Shown here: positions 9,796-18,563 of the stretch, piece after piece
Position numbering within the stretch: the first letter of the stretch is position 1
Layout: every line of letters begins with the position of its first letter
Position numbers and translations under genes: made by a program
Assembly (NCBI RefSeq): GCF_000222485.1
Contig: NC_015914.1
Coordinates: 5,686,001-5,750,000, forward strand
DNA: 64,000 nucleotides
Direction of reading: 5' to 3'
Source: Cyclobacterium marinum DSM 745
GTDB taxonomy: Bacteria; Bacteroidota; Bacteroidia; Cytophagales; Cyclobacteriaceae
Notes under the pieces: generated by a model
Seen by the model: only the letters and a program-made list of their open reading frames with translations
The model's database searches: none
Told to the model about the DNA's origin: nothing

Positions 9796-10782
9796 CTAAT
9801 TAGAATTAAGTTTCACATATTTATTATCAATCGTGTGGTTGAAGTTCATGGTAAAGCCTAATCCGGATAGTAAATTATCCAAATTATCATTTTGAAATGT
9901 TCCTGTGACAGTTCTGTCTAAATTGATATTTTTTTCGTGTTCAAATTTCACCCCATACCAATCCTCCAGCTGCTGTAAGATAGCTTTAAGCGGTTTTTTT
10001 CGGAATTTTATTTGACCGTCTTTCCATCCCATTTCCTTGGCATATATAAATGATGTTACTTCCAATTTTCCGGAGCCATTGAAGCCATCATCCACCATTT
10101 CACCCGGTGATAAAAAAGCCTCTTCAGTACCATTTTTCACCTTTACTTTGCCTTCCAATAAAGCTATTTTGGTACGCTCTAATCGACTATTAATATTAAA
10201 GCTTGTTCCCAACACCTCCGTAGTAAGTTCTCCGGAAAAAACAAAAAATGGTCTGTCACTATCCTTCTTCACTTCAAAAAATGCTTCACCTTCTAAATAG
10301 ACCTCTCTTGAATTTTTTTCAAATGATGTGGGGAATTTAATTTTAGAGTTACTGTTCACCAATACCTTGCTTTTATCTGGTAAGGTTAAAAGTAATTTTT
10401 CTCCGGATGGAACAGATTTTTCAACCCATTCCGTTAGGACCACCTGCTCACCTTCTTCCTTGTTGTTTTCCCAAACAACCTTGGCAGATAACACTAAGAA
10501 GCCTGCTAATAGTAACCAAACGGCAGCTGATTTTAAAAATGAAAATTTACGTTGACCCTTCTTGACATTGGTTTTGTTTCCGGTCTTTTGATCAATTTTT
10601 TCCCATAGGTGCTTTTTGCTTGTATCAGCATGGATGGTATTTCCCGACTCTTCCCAAGAGTCCTCAAATATTGTATTGATTTCTTTATTTGAATTGTTCT
10701 CTTCTAACCATTTGGCTATTTCTAATTCTTCCTCTTTAGAAGATAAACCATTCAGGAAACGTTTTATTTTTTCTTTGTCCAA
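9796..10782 (-). CDS. FecR-family anti-sigma factor
   Basis: Inner-membrane anti-sigma factor of 328 residues. Residues 1-80 are the cytoplasmic part that would hold the ECF sigma factor. One transmembrane segment is seen at about 82-104 (SFLKSAAVWLLLAGFLVLSA). The periplasmic FecR domain spans about 120-215 (SGEKLLLTLPDKSKVLVNSNS, VYLEGEAFFEV, EVLGTSFNINS), followed by the DUF4974-type C-terminal domain (KKPLKAILQQLEDWYGVKF). That C-terminal domain is the expected partner of the STN domain of the SusC encoded next. It lies 112 bases after the ECF sigma gene. Family knowledge: substrate binding to SusC is passed to FecR, which releases the sigma factor. The whole gene is intact. Confidence 0.94.
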   Translation of the reverse strand: MDKEKIKRFLNGLSSKEEELEIAKWLEENNSNKEINTIFEDSWEESGNTIHADTSKKHLWEKIDQKTGNKTNVKKGQRKFSFLKSAAVWLLLAGFLVLSAKVVWENNKEEGEQVVLTEWVEKSVPSGEKLLLTLPDKSKVLVNSNSKIKFPTSFEKNSREVYLEGEAFFEVKKDSDRPFFVFSGELTTEVLGTSFNINSRLERTKIALLEGKVKVKNGTEEAFLSPGEMVDDGFNGSGKLEVTSFIYAKEMGWKDGQIKFRKKPLKAILQQLEDWYGVKFEHEKNINLDRTVTGTFQNDNLDNLLSGLGFTMNFNHTIDNKYVKLNSN

Positions 10783-10894
10783 TTGCTTTGCCTTTTTTTA
10801 TAATACACAGGCAAAAGCAAAAACACGTACTCATTATTTAAAAAATGTTAAAAAATCATTACAGATAGGTTAAAAAAAGCAACAGGTTTAATGA

Positions 10895-11482
10895 TTACAA
10901 CAAAATTTCATTAAAAATAAGTATAATAACCCCAAATTTTTCAAAATTATTAACTTTAAAAGACTTTTTTGCTTTATAAATATGATGTTCTACCGTACGC
11001 ATAGAAATTGTTAATTTTTCTGCAATTTCCGAATTAGAAAAACCATCTACCTTACTTAAAATAAAAACCTTTTGCTGAATTTTGGGCATTTTGCTAACAA
11101 TTGCTAAAGCTTCCCGAGTGGTTTCCTTTAGGCAAATTTCTCTTTCTATATCAAGTCCATAGAGTGATTTTTCTTCCGAAACATTAGATAAATCACACAT
11201 TTTTTTTTGATCCCTTATTCGATTCAATATTCTATTTTTGATAGACCTAAATAGGTATGCAGAGAAAGGCTTACTGGGATCTAGATTCTTCCTGTTATCC
11301 CACACCGCTATAAATACAATTTGCACAACTTCTTCTGCTTCCAGAGGGTTAAAAAGAAAGGAGGAGGCAAAGGTCAACATTCTGTCTATATACCTATGAT
11401 ATAGCTCTTCAAATGCTGACTTATCTCCCTGTTTTAACAGAAGAACTAACTCAGCTTCTTTATGTTGACTTGGCTTCCTCAC
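10895..11482 (-). CDS. ECF RNA polymerase sigma-70 factor (SusC/FecR-coupled type)
   Basis: Extracytoplasmic-function sigma factor, 195 residues. Region 2 is at about 12-90 (DKSAFEELYHRYIDRMLTFA, AEEVVQIVFIAVWDNR), the -10-recognising part; region 4 at about 130-180 has the helix-turn-helix IAEKLTISMRTVEHHIYKA. A short hydrophobic tail ends the protein (GVIILIFNEILL), as in many Bacteroidota sigma factors of this group. It is the first gene of the group sigma, FecR, STN-SusC and SusD, and is expected to activate transcription of the SusC/SusD genes after release by FecR. The upstream neighbour PhoD-like gene ends 77 bases before its start, and no clear promoter motif is visible in that gap. 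Confidence 0.94.
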   Translation of the reverse strand: MRKPSQHKEAELVLLLKQGDKSAFEELYHRYIDRMLTFASSFLFNPLEAEEVVQIVFIAVWDNRKNLDPSKPFSAYLFRSIKNRILNRIRDQKKMCDLSNVSEEKSLYGLDIEREICLKETTREALAIVSKMPKIQQKVFILSKVDGFSNSEIAEKLTISMRTVEHHIYKAKKSFKVNNFEKFGVIILIFNEILL

Positions 11483-11559
11483 CCTAACTTTTTTATCGTT
11501 TTAATTTTGTGTTGCTTTAATTGACAGGTCTAAAATTAAAAATAATATCCATTTATTCT

Positions 11560-13023
11560 TTATCCGGTAAAGGATTCCTCATGCAAAATTTCCCCCTTTA
11601 CATTTCGATGAATGAAACTAATTTTAGGATTACCTGTTTTTCGATCTACTTGGATAGACAAGAAACCTCCTATCAAATTAAGGTATTGGTGTTCAGGGCG
11701 AACGTCATCAGCATCCCATCCTTGGACGTGGAAATCACTTACCGGTCCGGAGCCAAACTCCATCAATCCCGTCTCTAAATCTTTGGAAACGTACTGCCAA
11801 TGCCTGTCTCCATTGACTACAAACAAATTTTTCTTCTCTGATAAGTATTGCCTAAGCCAATCCCCTTCATGTCTAAAATTACTATTGGCATGATTGTCTT
11901 TTTTTCCATCCCTATCCGGTCCCACTACCGGGGTTGCTGTAAACAGCAATTTGAAAGTAGCATCAGATGCATCAACAGATTTTGTAAACCAATCAATCTG
12001 TTCTTTCCCCCAGATACTTTTTTCACTCCCGTCTTCCATGTCATTCCTGGACCTGTATTCTCTTCCTTCTACCATCCATAATTGTAGGTCCTTTCCCCAC
12101 CTAAGGGTTCGGTAAGGTTTGTCTTCAATTGGAACATTTTCATACCAAAGCTTTATCCCCTCCTCAAAGGTCAAATCCCCATAAGGACCTTTACCTCTAT
12201 AGGCATCGTCTTTCAAAACATCATGATCATCCTTTATCATGAAAATAGGTACTTTCTTAAAAAAGTCCCTTAAGGAAGGCCATCCATTCATCGCATGCCA
12301 TTTGTGGCGGGCTTTCTCCATATTCTTAGCCAAAGGCCCCGGTTTGTCATAATATAAATAATCACCCGTATGAACAAAAAAGTCAGGTTTTAGCTTGGCC
12401 ATGCTGTCATAAGTATGGAAACCTCTATTTTTGTCATCAAAACTCCAAAAATATTGACAAGTAGATGTGGTTAAAAGTACTGGGACCGCTTTACTATCGG
12501 CAGGGGCAGTCGAAAAGGAGCCTTTTTCTTTGGTCACCTTCCCTTCATCCAATTCCTTGGCTTCCCATATAATTGAATAATCGTTATTTTCTTTAAGTCC
12601 TGTAACATGTATTTTTACGGTAAAATCATTGTCCGATGTGGCTTTCTCCCAAGGTGAAGTGAAAATAGTTTTCCCTTTTTTATCTTTTATTATTACCCTT
12701 GCTTCACCTTCTACTCCTGCCACGGCCCCATCCATTTTACTCACTTCCTGATTTTCATCAAAATCAATGGGGTGTCTAAAGACTTTCTCTATTCGTTCAT
12801 GTCTCACCGGGTTCGGAGTAGCTTGAGCACACAATCTCGTCCATAGCATGCATTGGTTTTCCCCAACTTCTGAGACTTTAAACCCATTGGTAAAGTAAGG
12901 TCCTTTGGTATTAAAATTAAAAGTTGTAGGACCTGCCTTGGTAACAACTTTTGGGCTTAAAGTAAAAGTCACAAGCCCGGCAAGGACTTTTTTGACAAAA
13001 CTTCGTCTTCTATTAAAATTCAT
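11560..13023 (-). CDS. PhoD-like phosphodiesterase/alkaline phosphatase, Tat-exported
   Basis: Member of the PhoD/metallophosphatase family, 487 residues, probably cleaving phosphate mono- or diesters outside the cytoplasm. The N-terminus has a twin-arginine signal (RRRSFVKK at 5-12 followed by a hydrophobic stretch), as expected for PhoD, which folds with its metals before export. Fibronectin-like domain about 43-172; catalytic domain with metal-binding motifs HTGDYLYYD (218-226), KDDHDVLKDD (264-273) and NGDRHW (404-409). It is clearly paralogous to the gene at 20115-21596, with long identical stretches around KARHKWHAM and VEGREYRS. It follows a SusC/SusD pair, but a terminator and about 500 bases lie between them, so it may have its own promoter. 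The natural substrate is unknown; members act on teichoic acid, phospholipids, DNA or simple esters. Confidence 0.92.
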   Translation of the reverse strand: MNFNRRRSFVKKVLAGLVTFTLSPKVVTKAGPTTFNFNTKGPYFTNGFKVSEVGENQCMLWTRLCAQATPNPVRHERIEKVFRHPIDFDENQEVSKMDGAVAGVEGEARVIIKDKKGKTIFTSPWEKATSDNDFTVKIHVTGLKENNDYSIIWEAKELDEGKVTKEKGSFSTAPADSKAVPVLLTTSTCQYFWSFDDKNRGFHTYDSMAKLKPDFFVHTGDYLYYDKPGPLAKNMEKARHKWHAMNGWPSLRDFFKKVPIFMIKDDHDVLKDDAYRGKGPYGDLTFEEGIKLWYENVPIEDKPYRTLRWGKDLQLWMVEGREYRSRNDMEDGSEKSIWGKEQIDWFTKSVDASDATFKLLFTATPVVGPDRDGKKDNHANSNFRHEGDWLRQYLSEKKNLFVVNGDRHWQYVSKDLETGLMEFGSGPVSDFHVQGWDADDVRPEHQYLNLIGGFLSIQVDRKTGNPKISFIHRNVKGEILHEESFTG

Positions 13024-13314
13024 ATTTTAATGATTATTTTTTTTGGATTGCAACCTATTGATAAACTTTAGCTCTAAATTATTAATGAGTTGGCTGATCT
13101 AAACATTCCTTAATTATGCGAACGATAGGCTATGAACCATTTTTTACTTAATAGAACTAATCTTAACTCAACACTTCCTTGCCATTTTCTATGCTACCTA
13201 AAGTATCGATAGGAATGACTCCCATTGTCTTTTTTCAAACTCAAAGAAACATTGTGCGCTATTGAATTTCTATTCCCATCATATGACAAGGGTATATGGA
13301 AGGGTCAGTTAAAC

Positions 13315-13481
13315 CCGAAATATGCAATAGACATTCTATTACGTGCTGAAATCGCTTTAAAATCAGCCACTTCGTTGCTGTTTTCAATTTCACCATAGCG
13401 GTGCTATGCTAAAATCTCCAAACAGTCTGATTTTCTTGCGATTGCAACACTCATTACGAATCCTATTTCATAATCCAGGTT
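13315..13481 (+). repeat. Structured dispersed intergenic repeat, copy A
   Basis: The 107-base core 13345-13451 matches the reverse complement of 27175-27281 with only four differences; weaker similarity reaches the flanks (CCGAAATATGCAATAGAC on one side, ATCCAGGTT on the other). The core folds: AATCGCtttAAAATCAG (13350-13366) pairs with CTGATTTTcttGCGATT (13427-13443), enclosing the small hairpin CATAGC-GGT-GCTATG (13394-13408). No reading frame is conserved. Function unknown; it may be a non-autonomous mobile element or an mRNA 3'-end element. Confidence 0.85.
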
Positions 13482-13505
13482 AAAAATAGCTTATTTCTAA
13501 TAAAG

Positions 13506-13544
13506 AAAAAAAGCCTCTCGCTTAATCTACGAGAGGCTTTTTTT
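13506..13544 (-). terminator. Terminator after SusD, symmetrical
   Basis: AAAAAAAGCCTCTCG (13506-13520) pairs with CGAGAGGCTTTTTTT (13530-13544), loop of nine bases. It starts 9 bases after the SusD stop. The A/T tracts on both sides let it act on either strand. Confidence 0.88.
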
Positions 13545-13552
13545 CAAGTAGA

Positions 13553-15190
13553 TCAATACCCGGGATTTTGCACAAACTCATCAGGATTACTAGCCCGATC
13601 TATCTGTGTTTGAGGAATTGGCCTCACCAAATGCATTTCTTTTATATTTGGACTTGCATCGAGGTTATATTGCCTAACCCTTTCGAGCAAAGTACCTGTC
13701 CTTTTCAGGTCGTACCAGCGGTGCTTCTCACCTACCAATTCTCTTGCCCGTTCTTCCAATATAAAATCCAGATTAATGTCATTGGCATCAACCAACATTT
13801 CAGCTTCCTTGCCGGGTATAGCTGCCCTGGATCTTAATACATTCATATAATCAGCCGCAGTACCTGCATCTCCTTGTCTCCAGGCAGCCTCACTGGCAAT
13901 CAGATACATTTCTGCCAACCTGACCACAGGAAAATCTCTACGTCCTGCAGTTTCATTGGTACTGGGACGCAGTGGATCTAAAAACTTCAATAAAGAAGGG
14001 TAATTCCTTCTCTGATTTGTTCCAATCTCTTGGTAAGCATTCACATCTCCAATCCAATTTCCCTTGTAATCAATGATCCAATAGGGAGCAGCCATTTTGA
14101 CTTCATCAGGAACAGGTTCCATGACTATATGGATTGCTGTATCTCCGGGATTTACTTGGTGTCCATTGATTTCAGCTGAGATATTGGCATACCAAACCGT
14201 TTTAAATGAGCCGTTCCACCTGGCATCAATGTCTCTATCGTAAAGGCTAAACAAGTAATTGGTCGGTAAAAACCGCTGAAATGGTCGACCATTTTCGACA
14301 TCTCTAACCATGGCAGGATTGAAAGTATAATCAAAGATAAAATACAAATGCCCCGAATTTCCCGGACCATTCAATAGCGGATCTTCAGTAAATTGCACGG
14401 ACCATATAAATTCCTTATTGCTATCATTATTGATATCCCACAAGTCAGCATAAGGAGTTACCAGTTCAAAATCATAGTTCTGAATCACACTAGAAGCCAA
14501 GGCTTCGGCAGCTGCCCAATTACCCAAGGTCAAGTGAACTCTTGCTAAAATGGCTTCAGCAGCTCCTTTAAAAGCCCTACCTTGTTCCGCAGCACTTGGT
14601 GGTAAATTTTCTACAGCAAATTCAAGATCCGGGAGTATCCCATTATCATAAATAGTGGATGCAGGTGTTTTGTTGGCTTCTGTTTCCACACCTTTTGTCT
14701 CCTCCAAAGTAAAATGCACATCCCCCCACTGCTGTACCAAGTGAAAATAGTAAAGGGCGCGGAGAAATCGAGCCTCTGCTTCTACCTCTTTCCTTCGCTC
14801 TTCAGTAATGCCCGTGACATCAGGGATTTTACTCACTACGGTATTGCATTGGTTTACCCCCACATAAAGGGCATTCCAAACATTGGTTACCGTGGAATTT
14901 GTACCTAGAAAATTTGAAGAATAGTTATTAATATCCGGATTATTGGCAATCCCTCCAAAACCATTGGTGAAAATATCGGTTCCTGTTACGGTTAGGAAAA
15001 ACCCATTTTGCTGGCCGTAAAAATCCCTGAGCGTCGTATAGGACGCCTTGAGGCCATCCTCAATTCCTCTCTCTGTTACATAATAACTATCAGAGGTTGC
15101 CAAACTTACAGGGTCTTCCGTCAAAATCTCATTACACGAACTTATTGACAAGCCCAAAATGAAACAAATAATAATATGAAAATATTTCAT
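13553..15190 (-). CDS. SusD/RagB-family outer membrane lipoprotein
   Basis: Surface substrate-binding lipoprotein, 545 residues, partner of the SusC encoded 12 bases upstream. The signal peptide MKYFHIIICFILGLSISSC gives lipobox SISSC with C19. The N-terminal SusD-like half shows the TPR-type segment EARFLRALYYFHLVQQWGDV and AAEAILARVHLTLGNW. The C-terminal RagB half includes RRDFPVVRLAEMYLIASEAAWRQG and ends in NPDEFVQNPGY, the typical family tail. It is in the same family as the SusD at 21896-23596 and belongs to the second of two SusC-SusD-PhoD modules. There is no sign of damage. A strong terminator follows directly. Confidence 0.95.
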   Translation of the reverse strand: MKYFHIIICFILGLSISSCNEILTEDPVSLATSDSYYVTERGIEDGLKASYTTLRDFYGQQNGFFLTVTGTDIFTNGFGGIANNPDINNYSSNFLGTNSTVTNVWNALYVGVNQCNTVVSKIPDVTGITEERRKEVEAEARFLRALYYFHLVQQWGDVHFTLEETKGVETEANKTPASTIYDNGILPDLEFAVENLPPSAAEQGRAFKGAAEAILARVHLTLGNWAAAEALASSVIQNYDFELVTPYADLWDINNDSNKEFIWSVQFTEDPLLNGPGNSGHLYFIFDYTFNPAMVRDVENGRPFQRFLPTNYLFSLYDRDIDARWNGSFKTVWYANISAEINGHQVNPGDTAIHIVMEPVPDEVKMAAPYWIIDYKGNWIGDVNAYQEIGTNQRRNYPSLLKFLDPLRPSTNETAGRRDFPVVRLAEMYLIASEAAWRQGDAGTAADYMNVLRSRAAIPGKEAEMLVDANDINLDFILEERARELVGEKHRWYDLKRTGTLLERVRQYNLDASPNIKEMHLVRPIPQTQIDRASNPDEFVQNPGY

Positions 15191-15202
15191 GTTTTCGTCA
15201 AT

Positions 15203-18200
15203 TTAAAATTTCAAATTAATTCCAAAAATATAAGAGGCAGTAGTGAGTGGGCTACCTCCACCTACACTGCCGTTGGAAGTTTCGGGATCTACTGTTTTAT
15301 AAGGAGAAAATATAAACGCATTGTTAACAGTAGAATAAACCCTTGCTGAGGTTAAACCTAATTTTTTGATCAAACCGGAATTAAAATTATAACCCAGGGC
15401 AATGTTTCTTATTTTAATATAAGAACCATCAAAATACCTAACGGCAGAGGCATACAATGGGGCCTCACCGGCATTTGGTCTAGGAATCGCATTGGTAGGA
15501 TTATCAGCTGTCCAGTAATCCATTGTAATGGCATTGTATCTACCTTGCCAGTTGTTTCCTCCTAAATTATGATAGCCGCTATTCAGCATTTGGCCCATTC
15601 TGGCGTGCACGAGCACAGATAAATCAAAGCCTTTATAGCTAAATCTATTGGTGAAGCCACCAGACCAGCTAGGCACGGTGGACCCCAAAACCTTTCTGTC
15701 ATCTGAATTAATATTCCCATCGGGTTGCTTGTTTAGTTCACCATCTTCACCTCTTCCATTTACATCATTGATGCGGATATCACCCGGTTGTTGCCCATAA
15801 TCTGCAGCTAAATCTGCCTCATCTAATTGCCAGATTCCCCCTTGCTCAAAATCATAAAACACATTAACAGGCTCACCTATAAACCAGCTGTTTCCTACAT
15901 CATCACTGTCTCCATCAAAAAGCTCTGTAATTTGTTCCTTGTTTGAAAAAACATTCATGTTTACATCCCATCTAAGCCCTGTAGGTTGATTGATGATATT
16001 TGCATTCACGGATAATTCCCAACCTGAATTCCTAGTACTCCCTATATTTTGCAGTACAGAGTTATAACCTGAAGTGATGGGCAGTAATCTGTTTAACAAT
16101 AAATTACTGGTATTTGTAATATAATATTCTAGACTACCGTTAATACGGTCCTCAAATAAACCATAATCAAGACCTAAATTCATGGTTTTTGAAATCTCCC
16201 ACTTCAAATCAGGGTTTGGAATTAAATTATTGGCATAACCAAAGGCAGCAGTAGACCCAAAAACATATGTGGTTCTTTCCAGTCCACCGAGGGTCTGATA
16301 AGCAGAAATGGCAGTATTGCCCACTTCACCATATCCACCTCTAACCTTTAAAAAGGAAATTTTAGACCCCTGCATTAATTCTTCTTCAGATAAAATATAA
16401 CCTGCAGAAAATGCGGGGAAAAAGGCCCACTTATTGCCTTCTGCTAACCTTGAAGACCCATCAGCTCTACCTGTAAGGGTAAACAGAAATTTGTCATCAA
16501 AGCGGTAATTAGCCCTTCCCATATAGGAGGTAAGTCCCCATTCACCTAGAGAGCTACCAATTCCAGTGATTGTAGAAGAGCTTCCCAAATCATAAAACAA
16601 GGATTTTTCTATAGGAATGTCTTGACCCGAGAGTGAGGATGTTTCAAATCGACTTGACTGTACTGAAAATAAGCCAACCAAGTTAAGGTCATGTTTGCCA
16701 AAACTTTTGTCATAGGAAAGGATGTTCTCCTGAGTATAAGCAAAATCCATTTGATTGTTTATCTCCCCTTGGTTAATGTTGCCATCTAGCATACCTCCAT
16801 AGGTCCCTCTTCTGGTTAGATTGAAATCAGGACCATAATTTACCCTAAGTTTTAAATGATCATTGAATTGGTATTCTGCATATAAATTGGCAAAGATTCT
16901 ATGCCCTCTTGTTTCATCAACATATTGGTAAGGTTGATAATTTAACAAAGGGTTGGACAATAGTCCTTCCCTAGGGTTGGGAAAAGCCAAGAAGTTTCCT
17001 TCTTCATCATAAGGACCTACTAGCGGTGAATATCCCAAAGAATTTGAAAAGGGAGCGCTAGACATTTGATTTCTTTCACTTAGGCTAACCGTAGCACTAA
17101 GCCCCATTTTAAGCTTATCCGTTAATTTAGATTCAAGGTTAACCCTTATGGCTGTTCTTTCGAAATCAGTACCCGGTATATAACCATCTTCTTTGAAAAA
17201 AGAGCCCGAAACATAATAATTTACTTTATCGGTTCCACCACTAACGGAAACTTGGTGGTCTTGTTGACTGCCCGTCTGTATGGCTAAATCCAACCAATTT
17301 GTAAATCTTCCCGCTTGCAAATTCTCAATTTCTAAAGGTGCAAGAAAATTACTGTCGAATGATGAATCATCTCCATCATGCCCTCTGGCAATTCTGGAAT
17401 AGGCCGCAAATGCATTCCCATCCATAAGATTGAGGTTTTCTATGAGTTGTTTTACCCCATAATAGCCATCGTAGCTAATAACTGCCTTCCCTGTTTTTCC
17501 TCTTTTGGTCGTAATCAAAACCACGCCATTGGCTCCTCTGGAACCATAGATAGCTACAGAACTTGCATCCTTTAAAACCTCCATTGACTCAATATCATTG
17601 GGGTTAAAATCATTGATATTTGCATTGGTAGGAATCCCATCAATTACATAGAGCGGTTCATTACTTGCATTAATCGATCGATTGCCTCGAATTCTAATTT
17701 GAACTGGAGAACCGGGTGAACCATTTGATCTAACGATATCTACACCCGCAAGTCTACCTTGAGATTGTTCCAAAAAATTGCCTGCGGGAGTTTCTTTTAG
17801 ATCTTCACTAGTAACAGAAGAGATGGCTCCCGTCAAATCACTTTTTCGCTGGGTTCCATACCCCACAACCACCACTTCTTCAAGGGAGGAGGTGTCCTCT
17901 ATTAGGGAAATATTTAACTGTGTTTGATTACCAATAGTTACTTCTGCAGATTCAAAACCGATGAAAGATATGCGGATCACTTGACCGGGGCTTGCATCCA
18001 CGGTGAATTTACCATCGATATCCGTCACTGTTCCGGTATTGGTTCCAACCACAATAACGGTGGCCCCGGGAATGGGAGTGTTGTCCTGATCTACTACAAT
18101 TCCCTTAATTGAGGCAGGAATAGATAGGTTATTAATGGTGGTCTCAAGTTTATGGGATGAATTAAGACCTGGGATTGTTGCATATGCACTTGACTGAAAA

Positions 18201-18244
18201 TGTGTGTACAAAAAAGACACAGCAAATACAGGCAGCCATACCAA
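15203..18244 (-). CDS. SusC/RagA TonB-dependent transporter; 5' end apparently frameshifted in an A9 run
   Basis: Transporter without STN domain: carboxypeptidase-regulatory-like domain about 45-115, TonB-box-like EEVVVVGYG at 122-130 (counted from the TTG at 18244), plug LKDASSVAIYGSRGANGVVLITTKRG, then barrel ending GINLKF. The open frame begins only with a poor TTG at 18244 and lacks the basic start of a signal peptide. An ATG at 18272 sits in a leader nearly identical to that of the paralogue at 26721, but the run of nine A (18259-18267) puts it one base out of frame; with eight A the product would begin MRKKITSYRLVWLPVFAV, closely matching MRKKSTTSRLVWLSAFAV of the paralogue. This is either a sequencing error, a slippage-controlled start, or an early inactivating mutation. 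The rest of the gene shows no decay. SusD follows after 12 bases. Confidence 0.9.
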   Translation of the reverse strand: MVWLPVFAVSFLYTHFQSSAYATIPGLNSSHKLETTINNLSIPASIKGIVVDQDNTPIPGATVIVVGTNTGTVTDIDGKFTVDASPGQVIRISFIGFESAEVTIGNQTQLNISLIEDTSSLEEVVVVGYGTQRKSDLTGAISSVTSEDLKETPAGNFLEQSQGRLAGVDIVRSNGSPGSPVQIRIRGNRSINASNEPLYVIDGIPTNANINDFNPNDIESMEVLKDASSVAIYGSRGANGVVLITTKRGKTGKAVISYDGYYGVKQLIENLNLMDGNAFAAYSRIARGHDGDDSSFDSNFLAPLEIENLQAGRFTNWLDLAIQTGSQQDHQVSVSGGTDKVNYYVSGSFFKEDGYIPGTDFERTAIRVNLESKLTDKLKMGLSATVSLSERNQMSSAPFSNSLGYSPLVGPYDEEGNFLAFPNPREGLLSNPLLNYQPYQYVDETRGHRIFANLYAEYQFNDHLKLRVNYGPDFNLTRRGTYGGMLDGNINQGEINNQMDFAYTQENILSYDKSFGKHDLNLVGLFSVQSSRFETSSLSGQDIPIEKSLFYDLGSSSTITGIGSSLGEWGLTSYMGRANYRFDDKFLFTLTGRADGSSRLAEGNKWAFFPAFSAGYILSEEELMQGSKISFLKVRGGYGEVGNTAISAYQTLGGLERTTYVFGSTAAFGYANNLIPNPDLKWEISKTMNLGLDYGLFEDRINGSLEYYITNTSNLLLNRLLPITSGYNSVLQNIGSTRNSGWELSVNANIINQPTGLRWDVNMNVFSNKEQITELFDGDSDDVGNSWFIGEPVNVFYDFEQGGIWQLDEADLAADYGQQPGDIRINDVNGRGEDGELNKQPDGNINSDDRKVLGSTVPSWSGGFTNRFSYKGFDLSVLVHARMGQMLNSGYHNLGGNNWQGRYNAITMDYWTADNPTNAIPRPNAGEAPLYASAVRYFDGSYIKIRNIALGYNFNSGLIKKLGLTSARVYSTVNNAFIFSPYKTVDPETSNGSVGGGSPLTTASYIFGINLKF

Positions 18245-18258
18245 CCGGTAGCTTGTAA

Positions 18259-18267
18259 TTTTTTTTT
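18259..18267 (-). promoter_or_regulatory. A9 homopolymer tract in the start region of susC
   Basis: Nine consecutive A on the coding (minus) strand directly after ATGAG at 18272. Read literally, the ATG frame gives a peptide of 36 codons and stops; loss of one A restores the full transporter with signal peptide. The paralogous gene at 26721 has six A followed by G at the same place and is in frame. Runs of this length are known sites of replication or transcription slippage. Confidence 0.7.
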
Positions 18268-18272
18268 CTCAT

Positions 18273-18563
18273 GGGTTTATTGTTTTGAGTGAATAACTAA
18301 ATGGTTTTTAAAGAGAATTTGTACCTACTCCTTTTTAAAAACCAATAAATTTGACTTTACATTTTTCGATGATATTTGAATTTTTAGTTAATAAAATTAA
18401 TTTTTAACTTCGTAATTTATAAAAAAATAAATATATTATTACACTTAATCCTGTCAATGGTTATTATAATTAATTAAATGGAAATATCCCATACCTATAG
18501 CAGGAGCGATTCTATACAGTATAGGGTCAACTAGAGAAACTTTTGTTTAATTAGGAAGGAGCC
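18273..18563. other. A+T-rich intergenic region upstream of susC
   Basis: About 290 bases between the susC leader and the stop of a PhoD-like gene. No gene, no repeat copy and no clear terminator hairpin seen. The last bases before 18272 match the leader of the paralogous susC at 26721. Confidence 0.55.

Larger units (their letters stand above)
13024..13552. other. Intergenic region with structured repeat and terminator
   Basis: No gene. It holds one copy of a dispersed structured repeat (13315-13481) and the terminator of the SusD gene that ends at 13553. The first 290 bases upstream of the PhoD-like start should contain that gene's promoter, but no convincing TAnnTTTG element was found. 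Confidence 0.7.

Noticed and set aside
4044..12115. Many frames of 60-100 codons opposite or inside the sulfatase, SusC, FecR and PhoD genes
   Set aside because: They lack domains and are fully inside intact genes in another frame; treated as shadows.
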